In this document: piece by piece, positions 1 through 12,672 of the stretch
How positions within the stretch are numbered: the first letter of the stretch is position 1
How the letters are laid out: the number at the start of each line of letters is the position of its first letter
NCBI RefSeq assembly: GCF_030848805.1
Contig: NC_092358.1
Coordinates: 11,944,433 to 12,008,432, forward strand
Direction: 5' to 3'
Length of the DNA stretch: 64,000 nucleotides
DNA from: Temnothorax longispinosus
Taxonomy: Eukaryota; Arthropoda; Insecta; Hymenoptera; Formicidae
The notes under the pieces: generated by a model
The model's database searches: none
What the model saw: the letters and a program-made list of their open reading frames with translations, nothing else
Told to the model about the DNA's origin: nothing
Position numbers and translations under genes: made by a program

Positions 1-658
1 TCCCGACCGAGACAATTTGTCTAGTGGCATTATTGCGTCGTGGACTATTACGAGCACCATTTTCCGTCGTGATTCTCTTTCCGCGGGCTAATTCGAAAAG
101 ACGTATCTCCCTGGTGGAAGAAGCGAGTGCTCCTCCACGCTACGTTTCTGTCGAGACGGGATTTCTTTATGCGCGACGCTCCACCACCGCGTTCCTTCTC
201 TCTTCTCTAAACCCATTTTACTCTCGTTTTATACTTTTGTCTGTTCCTCCCTTATCGACTACCACACTCGCGGCGTCCGTCATTATGTAGACATCAGCTT
301 CCGCGTAAGGAAAAATGCTTTTATAATATGAATCGGGAGCGCGTTGACATTGCGAGGAATGTCATATAACGTCGTATCCGATGGAATCGAGTCATTTTAC
401 GGAATATGCATCCAGCGTGCATCTAGTCGTAACTCGTAACGAATATGCATCAAGACATGCATCAACTCGATCGTCGGATACGCTCGATGCCGAAAATAGA
501 AATAGAAGTGCAAAATTGTAGACAAAATTTCTATTTACATTTTCCTATTAATAATAAATCATGAATATATATAATCATTAATAAATAAATATGCTGCATA
601 AGCATAGCAGACATAATAAATAAATGAATAATTAATAGTTAAATATAATAACGTTATA
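1..658. other. non-coding DNA, no gene seen
   Basis: The first 300 bases are relatively GC-rich and the rest becomes AT-rich towards the piggyBac relic. The only open frame (88 codons near the start) has no recognisable domain. Nothing else is supported here. Confidence 0.6.
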
Positions 659-829
659 TTAACCCTTTGTACTCGAGTAATATTTCAACATCTCCCACTG
701 ACTCATACATCAGCTCGATAATTGTAAATATAATTTGTCATGAGTTTATGATTACTTTTTCGCTGAGAAAACAAAACATTAGACTTTATCATTTATATAC
801 ATCAATTTATTTGCAAAATTTATCAAATT

Positions 830-1051
830 TTACATTTTGTAGTTTTTTAAGTGTGATAATTTTTGAAACAATTGCTCGGATGAAGCCCGAGGCTTTCTTT
901 CACAGATGTCACAAAAATAACTTAGGTATATCCGCTTTCTTTCACCAGGCACATCAGGCTTGGAACACACCACACAATCTCTGGTTTTCCCAGATAATTG
1001 AAAAATGAAATGTGGACTATTATCTAGGCATTGTTCTTTATCGCTTACCAT
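830..1051 (-). pseudogene. piggyBac transposase C-terminal cysteine-rich fragment
   Basis: The 73-codon minus-strand frame contains RDCVVCSKP followed by YFCDICERKP and then LFQKLSHLKNYK. This is the C-x2-C ... C-x2-C arrangement of the cysteine-rich (RING/PHD-like) DNA-binding domain at the end of piggyBac transposases, where the family usually continues with a Cys-Phe and a Tyr/Phe-His pair. Here the cysteine before LFQK and the aromatic residue before the last His are replaced (EQLFQK, LSH), which indicates decay. No catalytic DDD domain is present upstream, so the product cannot be an active transposase. The start codon is arbitrary because this is only the tail of a gene. Confidence 0.7.
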
Positions 1052-1185
1052 TATGACGGCTCATGATACAAACCGTCGATATTATTCCTTTATTTCGACT
1101 GAGAGGAAAAAAGTGACAGTCCACTTCTGCGTGGCAGATGTTTTACAAAAGCTAACTGGTAAAAATATTAATATTCAGAACAACT

Positions 1186-1283
1186 GGCATTCCGAGTTGC
1201 CAACATGGATGTTCATGCTAGCACAAGTGGCATTCCGAGTTGCCGGAATGAATGCTCATACCAGCACAACCAGCATTCCGAGG
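1186..1283. repeat. subterminal repeats of the piggyBac relic
   Basis: Three imperfect direct copies of a word around GGCATTCCGAG occur within 100 bp of the right end of the relic, the first two continuing as TTGCC. Repeated subterminal words are typical transposase-binding sites in cut-and-paste elements; binding here is an inference. Confidence 0.55.
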
Positions 1284-1295
1284 GGATAGGGTTAA

Positions 1296-3209
1296 TTCTA
1301 CATTACACACTTAAACATTATTTTATGTGTGAGACTTAGAAATTTTATATATTTTTTAATTTATTAAAGCTTAAAATTGTTAAAGCATATAATATCTTTC
1401 AAAGCTATTTTACAATTCAATTCAGATTGAATGTGAATCATTCATTCAGAGGCGATAAATATCGGTGTTGCTGCTGCGGTCGTGATGCATTTTGCTTGTT
1501 TTCGCGCCGTTCAATGAGTTCGAATGATTGCAATGACTACGAATGATTGAGCTACCACGCAATGCACAGCGGCGTTGATGCGACGACAATGCTACATCGA
1601 ATGCGTTTGTACAGCTGAATAGCTGCAGCTACGCGCGCAGTCTATTTATCTCGCTCGCTCGCTCGCTCTGTCTCTCTCCCCCTCTCTGCTTTTGTCTCTG
1701 ATTTTCTCTCTTTCTCTCTATCTCTCTCAACCTGGTTTCACATCATATTAATTTCCCGGAACTGCGATTTAAACGGTGCTCGAGCGTGACGCGCTCGTTC
1801 CTGTAAACTCTCACGGACTATTACGAGAGTTCTAATGCCGATTACAATGGCCATTAACACGACACGGCTGACAGCCTTACCGTTACGACAATCTCTCTTG
1901 CAATTATGACAAATGCAGATCGCAAAGCCGTAATTCAATGGAGCGTAAAGAGGCAACTGCTATTATTCCGAATTCAATGAAAAATAAACGGGTCTTCTTT
2001 TATCTTTTTTATATTTCAAAATTTCACGATCTCTATCCTACGAAATTTTACACGACACCTAGTACGTCGCAACAGTGTTGGGTCGGCGTTAATGCTTAAT
2101 CGAACAGTCAGACTGCATCCGCTAAAGTACGGTTGAAATTACCGTAGAGACATACGGTAGGGTCGGAAGCATGAGAGCGAGAGCCTTGTTCCAAAGACAG
2201 ATTCGATCGATTGATCCGCGCGGAGATTGAAATACGGTGGAGAGCCAGAGACAACTGTCGAGCATGCATGCGAGAACGGAGACTCCGCAATTCTATGCGG
2301 ACGACCGGTCCCGCGATCGAAACGGCGCATAACTTGGGCGAATAATCGTCCTCTCTCCCTTTCTCGTGGAAGATGCATCCAACGACGATCCCGTATCGAT
2401 GGCCAACGACCGCGTACCCCGGCACGTGCCTCGAAATCATCCTACGAATACCGTCCTTTCGAGAACATGCGCGACGTCGTCTGCATGTCGATCATTGCTA
2501 CGAACTAAAGTCGTAAAGCTCGTCGCTCGTATAACGTAAAAGCGACGTGGTGCTATTTTACGATGCTTTTAGATCGAATGATCTTGTGTGATCCCGGGTC
2601 TACTGTTTATATTTCTTCCACTCACTCTATTTTTAGTTTAAAGTCACGCGTTTTACTTCAATTTAAAGAAAGACTTTTATAATATAAATCTAAAACACGA
2701 TCTCCTCTCCAATAAATGTCGAAAATTGCTCACGATCCGCTTTTCTTCGAGTGTCGTCTCGCTCGGCCTGGTTAATGGATTGCTCGATGGGAAATTAAAT
2801 TTACCTTATCACTATTTATACGTGGCAACCGCGCGTGGCGTGGAAAACTGCGGTGGCGGGCTAATGCGATTGAATCGCCTATATCTATTTGCAATAATGC
2901 ACAGCGTCGGGTTGTTAAATAAATCACCGTGCACTCTTGGTAATGTCGCTTTTCCTTTTACCCATATCGCGGTAATGCTCGCGCAAAATGATAAATTAAA
3001 TATTATTCGAAGGAACGGAAATCGAACGTTTCTCGGCACGCATTTCACGTTTAACGCGTTTAACGTTTGACTACACGGTTCTATTTTCGTGCTGATAAGA
3101 AATGCGAGATAATGAAAATTGAGCAGAAATATTTGTGTAATTTACCGCTCGTTCACGGACGCGAGACAATAAATTTCTGTATAATAAAGCTCAATGTAAT
3201 ACATATACA
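1296..3209. other. non-coding DNA with a CT microsatellite
   Basis: AT-rich DNA to about 1.6 kb is followed by a pyrimidine-rich block (about 1648-1730, built from TCGC and TCTC units) and by a CpG-rich stretch at about 2.0-2.6 kb. Frames of 70-115 codons in the CpG-rich part overlap each other on both strands and show no domain, so they look incidental. No gene is supported. Confidence 0.5.
1648..1730. repeat. CT-rich simple repeat
   Basis: Runs of (TCGC)n, (TC)n and TCTCT units with few purines. Confidence 0.8.
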
Positions 3210-3369
3210 TATGGAGGGGTAAAAACCATAGTAGTGCAAGTCAAATTTTTTAAAATATTTTCTCGTGTGCATAGATCCAATCTGTACAATATATAAATTG
3301 CATCTATGCACACGAAACAATATTTTTAAAAATTTGACTTACACCACTATGGTTTTTACCCCTTCATAT
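3210..3369. mobile_element. foldback MITE, single long hairpin
   Basis: Two inverted arms of about 66 bp, outer end GGGGTAAAAACCATAGT, face each other across a short AT-rich spacer (core 3216-3362). The arms extend a few bases further with one mismatch (ATATGGA / TTCATAT). Similarity between the arms is roughly 88-90% by eye. There is no coding capacity and no clear target duplication, so the superfamily is unknown. Confidence 0.7.
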
Positions 3370-6300
3370 TCATTCATTGAATTATTCAAAGTTTACAAAT
3401 CAAAGTTTGAAGAGAAAATTCTAAACATAGGATTGATCACACAACACGGTTAACGATCAGGAGATTAAACTGGAAAGCGGAACAGAGACTTTTTCCTCCT
3501 TTTCCACTTGGCGACGAAATCGCGATGGCGCACGCGAAGCTTTATCAATCATGGTAAATTTTCTGACCGATCAATCTTAAAAGTACCACGCTAATATCGC
3601 ACGTCACGTTTTAGATAACGCGTTTTTCATCGTCCGCTTACTTCTTCTTTGTCCTTCTTCCACGTCTCGGTCGAACGACAATCGCTTCGTCGATATCACC
3701 GCCGATTCCTCCTTGCCTCCATTCGATGCCGCCTCCATTCTGTGACGCAAATCGATAATTCTCGATCGGCAAAACTGTCGTGACTGTTACGGATGAGGCC
3801 GAATATTCATTTTTTTCCCCGCATGTGCGAACCCCGGAACGGATATAGACGTCATCTTTTTCATCAACTTGACAGATCGATGAAATTGCAGCCCGGGAGC
3901 GACAAACATATTAATATATCGTATCGAACATTCTTTTTACGAAACGTCTTGTCAAAAAAGAATAATAAAAGATAAAGCAATAAATATTGACTTTGAAAAT
4001 TATGTCGTAGGATATTCTATCCGATGATAAAAGAATAACAGAAAACAGATAAGATAAATTTCTCAAAGTTAATCTTTAAAAGAACTTTTGAAAAAGCGGC
4101 GTAGATATAAAGCTATACCCATCAGCTATAACGTAGAACAGAAAGGAACATGGGTTCTCAATGGTTGGAGAACCATTTGCACGTAGAAAATACCACTTTT
4201 ACAAATTCCGATGTGCACGAAACATATCGTTAAGAGTCACGCGATGTCGCGCGAAAGCGCGCATAAAACTGCAAAGGACATGCCCACCGAGGTTTCGGGA
4301 GATCGCGATCTAATCTTTATAACGCGATCATTATTTCCCGTCCTTCTCCTCGTTCACCGCCGTACCGACCTCTCGTCGCTCTCAGCGTTCTACCTAAATC
4401 CGCACTCTTGTTTGTCGCAGATCTCAGATCTCGGAACGCGCACTTTGTGGAGAAACGAGTCGCACTTCCGACGGTGATACCATTATCCCGTGAAAGTCCC
4501 ACCTGTCATTCGAACGCCGCCGCATTTCTCCTCCGGCTTCTTTCTCTCTTTCTTTCCCTCTTTCGATCGTCGACATTCCTATTTTCATTTCGCAAACGTT
4601 ATGCGTTGTAACTGCCTTTGTATCGGTAAGATTGCGACGTTCCTTGAAAAAAGTTATCTCACGATATCTAGCTACGAAGTATGAGACGCTCATAATGCGA
4701 CCGTTGTTCTCTATCCTTTTTCTTTCAGAATCCACCGTGTGCACAAGTATCTCAACGTTCGTCATTTACGCGTGACTCTTCCACATTTTTTTTAAATAAA
4801 TTCCACAAAACCCAGCTCGCATCGCGTTACAGACCGCCCTATGATAACAAAAGAACTCCGTTGTAAGGAGCAAAGCGCCGCCACTTGAAAACGGATTATG
4901 TAAATCGAGAGACGCGCGAGCGCGCGTCTCGCCTGGGCGAATTTATGCACATTGGCCTCACACTTTTCGCCAAGTGTCGTTCCTCGAGATGTCTCTTTTA
5001 CGACAAACGACGGCGCAACAAACAACGCACGAACGACAAACAACGGGCGGCAATAACATCGTCTTGTCTTCCGGGATGACCCGCGTGTTGTTCCCCCGTT
5101 ATTCTGAACGCGGCGATAAACGCACGATCTCTATCGAGCTGAGTAATTTCTACGCCGCGCACCGGTACACAAAGGTTGGAGGACGGGTCCATTAAGGTAA
5201 AAAGGATCTCGCTGCTTCCGAGACTGTTAGGAGGAAGTTTCGGCAAAAACGTTCCTAGAGCCGTATCAACTCGCTCGTATACATATATTTAGGCTAATGC
5301 TAAAAGAAAGGGAAAGACGTGGGCCACGCCAATGTTGATAGTTCACAAAGCAGTTAACAAAATGAGCCATTCTTGTACGATCATCTCGTAATTCCACTCC
5401 CTCCGTGTCGGTACGGCCAAGGTAGATGCGAATACTCGAGTTCGCAACGCTTGGTGTTCAGAGTAGATTGCACAGACGAATTTGCATTCAGCTAATTTGC
5501 ATCGAGATGTATACATTCAGTGACAATGCATACTATGCCTGATGAAGACAGCTCTAGCCTGATTTTTTCCTAGTTAAAAAGTTTATTTTCCCAGACTACA
5601 ATATCTTAAATCTATGTTAAGAAAAGAATAAGATCATGAGGGCGTTTCAATAACATTGAAAATCACTGACGAAACGTTTTGGGTGACATCTGAAAATGAG
5701 TCGCACTGTAACGCTGTTATTTACGCAATCTTGAGCGAACACGTAAACCCGCTTTCATCCCTCCCATCCCGAACCCTGAAACGCTTCACTTAGCGTCCCG
5801 TCGTTGTTACGCAGTAATTACGTCCGGGAAACCGGGAGAAATCGGGGCCTTCGAAGTGGGAGGCGGAGGGAGGCAAAGGGGCCCAACGTCCGCCAGACAA
5901 TACTCGTTTGAATTTCTATGAGCAGTTGCGGATCACCAGTTCAAAGGGAGAGAAGGCAGGGACGACTGTTTGTCGAACGTGACGATACGTTCGGCTCGTG
6001 ATAGCTGACGATCGATACCTGATACGTCACGAGCGTTGTCACGTGTCCCTAAGGGGGGGATCGACGATTTCACGTTGTCAATACGTCTTTTGTGCCCGTG
6101 CATCACGTTGTCCGGTTTAAAAACGTAATGCAACAAAGAAAAAAAAATTCGAAACGACACGATTGGTTACCGTTGTAATAACAATAACAATAACAATCAC
6201 GCAATAACTTTGTAACACGCGGTGATCGACTCGACCCGAAATTTCAACTAAACCAATCAGCGACATTATTAAAACTGCAACGCGAGCCTGTCGATACCAC

Positions 6301-9300
6301 TTCACTATGCATTTCTCATTTATCCGAGCTCTTATTCGCGAACAGACTATTACACTTTTAAATTGCCCGGTCGAATCGTACTAAGGTGGTGAAGTCGTAA
6401 ACTTTGAGGAATGGCGAACTTTCGCAATTTCCCAATAATCCTCCTAAACTACGATAGTTCTAAAGTTTAATTTTCTTCGGGGAGGCGCACACGCGCGCGG
6501 GAGGACAAAGCATTCCCATTTAAAGAAAGTAAGAAGGTACGAGAAGTAGGAAATTTTATTCCGCGCGCGCGGGGAAACTTTCGCAATGTATCGACATTCG
6601 CGCGTTCGCGCCACAATTCTCGCCTTGCTTATCCCGCAGATTATTGGCAATTTTTCAATACGATGCCTGCCTATGTAAAAATGAATATATAAAGATAACA
6701 GGAATCCGATAAAACAAATGGCAATAAGATTCGAGTGTATTATTTTCTCATCTACATTATATACAATTTATTGGCCGAGTTTCGTTGGGAGATTAACTTG
6801 TACGGATATAATGTTTTGATTTATCGCAACAAACAAGTACTCCTTTTGTACAAGCAAGGATAGTAATTTGTTATCCGTCTACACTTTTCTCTCGTACAGC
6901 TATTAGACCGCGTGAAAACGTTTTTATGAAAGTAAACGAATCAGTAAGGCAGTTAACCGCTTTCTCGGCTGGGCAATCATTTGTCTAAAAGAAAGTTTTT
7001 GCTGCGCGGCGCAGATTACTTTAATTACATGCAATCCAGACGTTCCCGTAAATTGTGGAGCGAGACCGGACTGCAAGCGAATAATTCAATCCAAAACGAT
7101 AAAATATCTCTTAAATATTTTCCAAATTTAAGCTACATTATGTTCGTTAAAAAAAGAACATTTATAGAAATATGTAAAAATACATAAATATTTTTCATAT
7201 AGAATTACAGAATTTTACAGAGGTAATAAATTATTTTAGAATCCAATTTTCGTTGGAATTTTGAAGACGGGTCTGTATAAAGACTCATATAGATCAAGTT
7301 GGAATTAAAAAATTTTCCCTCGTGTCGCCCAATATAGCAAAACACTTGATGCCCTTAGAATATGCGCACTCGACTTTCGAATCCCGCTGGAAACGATATC
7401 AAGAACGAGAAAATCGATGGGGAAGAAGATATCAAAGGTGTAGTTATCCGCGAGTGTTTGCTTAAAATGTCGCGACTTCCTCGTTCGTTCTTTCGAAGGA
7501 AAGCTTACCTGCGTGGAATTGAATTCTGGTAGTTTTCTGAAGGCAAGCAAGATAGAAGTAAGAGTGATGGAGAAAACCAGGAAGAAAGAGAAAGAGGGAA
7601 AGCCTCGAAAAATTGACGGGTACGCGAAAGACAAGGCCGGAAGGATCGTAGAAGCAGGATCCTCCGATCCTTTCGTGTCTCACGACGCTGAATACGAATC
7701 GTGGCGCGTGGTGCAAAATCCTCGCGATGCGCCGAAAGACCGGGAAAGGAAAAAAGGAGGAACGGGAAGAAGGTAGCGTAAATGCAGGATATTTTTCCCG
7801 GTGGAAACAAACACGCTACGTGCCCGGGAATTTCAATCGACGTAAGTGGGCGGACTTTTCCAATTAGGCCGGACGGAGATTCATGACAGAGTTAGAGTCT
7901 GCCGACGTGTTTAGAAGTAGGTAATTTTAGGTAAGACAAAATTATGCCAACAAACGTAATTTTGTCACCGCTAGTCTCGAAGACGGAGTTCAAGCTTAAA
8001 TTACACATACATAATAATATTTTCTTTCGGTATATACATAAATTGAATTTTTTTCAATATAAATTTTTAGCCAGCAGATTATCCGGTATAGATACACAAG
8101 AAGAGGGGCCAGATTGGATGCAACGAAGCAGCGCTAATCAAAGTGAATGCAGCGAACAAGCGGGCCCTGGGGGCGGTACCTCCATCTGAGAAAATAATCA
8201 ACAGGCCAACAGAGAGGATATCCCGCGGGAATCGAAACTAAAGCTTATGGATTACTCGCCTGGACACTTAAATCGCTCTAAGAGCTTTTTTATTCCCGTG
8301 ACGCACAAAGTTACCTCCTCTGTAATCTTATCCCGTCTTACTTCCTGGCTCGACGACTGGCTGCCCGGAAGCCGTTGGGGGTAGGTAGGTAGGCAGGCGC
8401 TTAGCTCGACAAGAACGTAGTTTTATCGGCAACTAAGCACGCTTTGTCAAGAGGGGCGTAGATGCGATTAAATCATGATATAAGCTTTTCCTTTGCATTT
8501 GCAAGTTGGAGACGACAGGACGGGTGAGGGGCTTGAGAGGGTAAAACCACACGCAATTTCTTTCCGATACTACGTTGATATGCGTTACGGTAGCTTTCTG
8601 ACGTATTTAATTATTAAAATGTAACAATTATGCTGTAATGGCAACGATAAACTGATTCGTACACTTCAGCCAACTGAAAAATATTGCGAGTCGTAACAAT
8701 TTACAATAATAAATTAACAATACTGAAGTATAATAACTTGAGCAGATGATGAACAGGAATCAAAATGATAAAGCATTTGATAAAATAATGGTTTGCGATA
8801 ATGATAATAGCAAATGGGTGTAATATTGTGTATGTCGAATAATTGAAAAGGGTAAAATCATATCAATATGCTGTTATCGTTGTTAAATCGCGTTTAAGTT
8901 ACATTAATGATCAGCACGTACACCTTAATACCTCACGTATTAAAGAATATAATCGAAAAAAATTATAATTCAACGAATTATGCAGATTATTTAAGCATTC
9001 TAAGCAGGCATATTGTAAATCATTAAAACAGAATATTTACTTATTGTTATTTCGTATAACTCTGTGGATTATATTAATAGAAAATCAAATCCATACTTAA
9101 ATGACACACGCATTGAAAACTACATCAAATTATATCAGATTACAAAGCCACTTTGAATCGTGTTTCTAGATCGCAAATAAACATTGTGACAGTATTTAAT
9201 AAACATAACTTGAAAACGCAACTATTATATATAATATATATGTATATATGTACATATATATTAGATTTTGAAATAAATTTCTCTTCAATAATATTGAAAC

Positions 9301-9899
9301 ATTTGCGATATTAACTGTCGCGCGAAATATGCGTTGTCAATTATTGTCAAGCATCGAATTTCCTGTTGACCACAAACTGTTCGTCTGCATTCGATGCACG
9401 TGCGCACCGGAAGCGGAAGGGCTTAATCCGCAAGCGATGTGTTATCGATCGACCACCTTGTTCCGTTTAGATAACATTGGGTCTCTAAACGAGCAAAGGA
9501 AACGCGACGTGCACTCAATTAAGTCCGCAAATATATCGTCCTCCTGGGGTTTTCTATATGTCGGTCGTAGGATTTTGAACAATCCAACGATAGTCCGAAA
9601 ATAATCAGCGGAACAGACAAATGGTACGACCCACGTAATCGAATGCCTACAAATCTCAATCGTTCCCACAGTATTTTTTCATTCAGAATTTTTCTTGGAT
9701 TCCACTTCGTTAAACAAACATTTAGCTTCAGAATATTCGAAAATTCCATCCTAATATGACAAAAGAAATTCAGATTTGAATTATATTCAAAACTTCTATC
9801 TTGTTGCAAAAGATATTCAATTTCAGATTATTTAATCAGTCAATTTGCTAATTAAAATTCTGGCACAGTAAAAGAATGAGACGAGTCTATAATTTTAAA
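3370..9899. other. 6.5 kb without recognisable gene
   Basis: Alternating CpG-rich blocks (about 4.2-5.2, 5.7-6.6, 7.3-8.5 kb) and AT-rich blocks (6.7-7.3, 8.6-9.3 kb). The longest frames (about 80-113 codons, e.g. around 4.4-4.8 and 7.3-7.8 kb) overlap on both strands, are rich in simple runs of Phe/Ser or Arg/Lys and match no family I know. Small repeats include GTAGGTAGGTAGG near 8382 and a short TA-rich run near 9228-9262. Confidence 0.5.
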
Positions 9900-10123
9900 T
9901 TAACCCTCAGGGTACGATCTGGGTTAGCGTAACCCGAGCGAATTTTGAAAGTAGCGGCGCCATTTCAAAGGAAGTGAATGGTGGGGGTCCGTACCGGGGG
10001 GGGGGGAATCTTTGAGGTAGCTACTATGTGAGCGCCAAGGGGCAGCGTCAGTCTACGCTTGGTACTCAAGTTATACGATTTTGAAAATTGTACCTTTTTT
10101 ATAGATCGTACCCTGAGGATTAA
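9900..10123. mobile_element. piggyBac-type MITE, 224 bp
   Basis: TTAA flanks both ends (9900-9903 and 10120-10123). The terminal inverted repeats are CCCTCAGGGTACGATC and, from the other end, TCCTCAGGGTACGATC. A second inner inverted word, GGGTTAGCGTAACCC, lies just inside the left end. The first 200 bp align at roughly 90% or better with the reverse complement of the right end of the 952-bp element at 44248-45199, so this is a deletion derivative of that family. No coding capacity. Confidence 0.85.
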
Positions 10124-11771
10124 AATAAATTTTAACCAATTTAATGTTGATAGTTTGAAGAGATATAAAAAAATAAGTCTGCAATTAAGGTAAAAAAAAA
10201 GATTGCTATTTATTAAAGAACAAATATTCCTACTATCAATTCTCACAATACTGAATATACGTTATAAAAGCTTAAATAGCTCAAGTATAATGAAATGAAG
10301 AGTCGAAAAGCTCTGCCAGCAACGCTATCTAGAAAATAAGAAACATTACTTAAGGTATATTTCTAGCGAGTATACTCATCAACTCAACAAATTCACGGGT
10401 ACTTGTAAAGACGCTGAAGATTCTGTCTCTCCCCGCTTGTTATCCTACCGTAAGGAAAATGAATCGCGAAAGGTGCTTAGACAGGAAACGACGCCTTGCC
10501 TTATCCATTCCCCCCGGCGACCTTGTTCAATTTAGATACCATCGATTCGAAGGGGCACACGACATCCGTGCAATTAAGCCCTGAAACATGTCGTTCTCAC
10601 GGAATAAGAATAGGAAGGGAGAAAAGTTGGGGGGAGGAGAAAAGGAAGGTCTCGTTCTCCATGGTCCCTTTCAAAGCTCGGCTAAACTGAAAATAATCCA
10701 TCTGATAGGCAGGCATTGTTTCCGCCCACGCGTGGATTAACGGTCGACCCCTTTTATAATGTCACTGCATTAATATTCGTTCGCCGCGGTTTATTTTTAC
10801 TCATTCGCCCGTGACACGAGTACCACGACCGACCATCACAACCTACCGAGACCTAATCCCTCTGAATAATTAATCGCCCGGTAACTCTCCTCCGCCCAGG
10901 TCTGCAATCGTAAGGTGGCGACGTCCGGGCATCAGACACGGCGGACTTCGCTTACTTTCACTTCTCTCTATCGTTAATTCCGCTCTATCGCCGGGAAACT
11001 CGCGTCTGATTTACCTTTGCGATTTATATTCCCGCGCGCCCCGAGTTCGGAATCGATAATGTGATCAGTTAACAAATGGGCCGTTTGATATTTGAAAGTG
11101 GAAAGTATGCGCCAGTAGCTGCCATCTAATAGTTGTAATATCTAATTGGCACATATTGTAACCGTCAGTTTTCGTGGCTATCTATTTCTTTCCTCTTTCG
11201 ATTATTTTTTTCATTTGCGGTATACTTATAGTAGCAAATTAGAGTTTGTTCGTAACGCTTGCTTTTTATCTAGCTCATATTTGAACCCGCATTACTATTA
11301 AAATCAATAACGTTCTTTTGAAGTTATGACGCCATCATATAATAACTATGAATCGCAATTCTCTGTCGTTATACGCTTGAATTTATACCAAATTTCAATC
11401 AATCCCACTTGAATGCCTCGGGCAAATATAAATAACGACGGAAAACGAAACATGATCTAATTGTGTTACGACGAAATAAATTTTACATTGCTTATGTAAC
11501 GTACAACGTAAATATCGACGCATATTCGGTGTCAATTAATTCCATTTAACCATTAAACAAAAGCTCGTGTTTTGTCCTTAAAATACGTTGAGGCTTACAA
11601 TTAGTTTCCACGGATTGTTTCGAGTCTTAATGGACAAAGAACACATTGAAGAAGATAAAGGAACAGAAGCCGGATGAGAAAAGAGAGAACAGAAAAGAGA
11701 GATGGGAGGGGGGGAGTAAACTTTCTCCGGTGATTGTCCTACTAACCGCGATATTATCGAGTCGAGAATTT
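10124..11771. other. non-coding DNA
   Basis: AT-rich to about 10.4 kb, then CpG-rich to about 11.1 kb, then AT-rich. No domain-bearing frame and no repeat structure was recognised. Confidence 0.5.
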
Positions 11772-11829
11772 CTATATGTGTATATGTATACATAATACAA
11801 CACATATACATACATACAATATACATACA

Positions 11830-11877
<48 letters not shown>

Positions 11878-12010
11878 TGTATGTATATGTGTTGTATTAT
11901 AAGTATCCTATATAAGTATCCTGTATATAAGTATCCTATAAATATAAATATATAATAATAAAAATATAAATAAATAAATAATTGAATATACATATATATA
12001 TATATATATT
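11772..12010. repeat. TA microsatellite inside a palindrome
   Basis: A (TA)n run at about 11832-11874 is flanked by inverted 24-bp arms (11792-11815 and 11877-11900) built from ATACAACACATATACATAC-type sequence. Short ATAAGTATCCT units and more TA/TATAA repeats follow up to 12010. The structure could extrude as a cruciform. Confidence 0.7.
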
Positions 12011-12672
12011 TACTAGCATGCCTCGCCGGGCTTCGCCCCGGAGAACATGTGTATTAAGACACGCAAATAGTCTCTCTTTCTTTCCCTCCCTCCCCCCTCC
12101 CCTCCCCCCTTATTATTTCCTGAAAAATTAAAAAAAATTAAAAAAACTGGTTTTTAAAAGATCGGTAACAAAAAATTATATACTTTATGGCACTCCCCGG
12201 GAAATTCAACCCCTACTTTATGTACAATTCTTTGAGATTCGGTCATTCCGAACCGGTTTCCAAAAAGATCGGTAACAAAAACTGTACACATCATGGCACT
12301 CCCCGTAAAATTCTACCACTACTTCTTTAAGATTCGGTCAATAAAATCCCGAAAAATTGAAAAAATTTCCGTACCGGCTTCCAAAAAGATCGGTAACGAA
12401 AAATTATACAGTTTATAGCACTCCCCGAAAAATTCTGCCCCTGCTTGATCTATAATTCTTTGAGATTCGGCCAATTATTTCCCGAAAAATTGAAGAAATT
12501 AGAAAAACCGGTTTCCAGAAGATCGGTAACAAAAAACTATACACCCTATAGCACTCCCCGGGAAATTCTACCCCTATTTCATATACGTTTGGTAAAAATT
12601 CGGCCCATTGGTTTCCGAGATCATAGCGAACAAAAAAAATGCAAACCCTGTTGCTTTATAATAATAGTATAG
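12011..12672. repeat. interspersed repeat with four ~107-133 bp tandem units
   Basis: The segment opens with TTTACTAGCATGCCTCGCC followed by a small GC-rich hairpin (GGGCTTCGCCCCGG) and closes with TTTATAATAATAGTATAGAT, both inside TA-rich microsatellite DNA. The inside consists of diverged tandem units that each carry AGATCGGTAAC (starts near 12159, 12266, 12387, 12520), CACTCCCCG and GATTCGG. Elements with this kind of head and tail are widespread in arthropods, but I cannot assign the class (non-LTR-associated or Helitron-like are both possible). No coding capacity was seen. Confidence 0.6.

Larger units (their letters stand above)
659..1295 (-). mobile_element. piggyBac-like transposon relic, internally deleted
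   Basis: The segment is bounded by TTAA on both sides (659-662 and 1292-1295), the target duplication typical of piggyBac elements. The ends are related inverted repeats: CCCTTTGTACTCG on the left and, read inward from the right, CCCTATCCCCTCG. Read on the minus strand it still encodes a cysteine-rich transposase tail ending about 170 bp from the left terminus, as expected for piggyBac. The right subterminal region carries three copies of a word containing ATTCCGAG (about 1186-1201, 1229-1244, 1273-1282). At 637 bp it is far shorter than a complete element (about 2.5 kb), so most of the transposase gene is missing. Confidence 0.8.
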
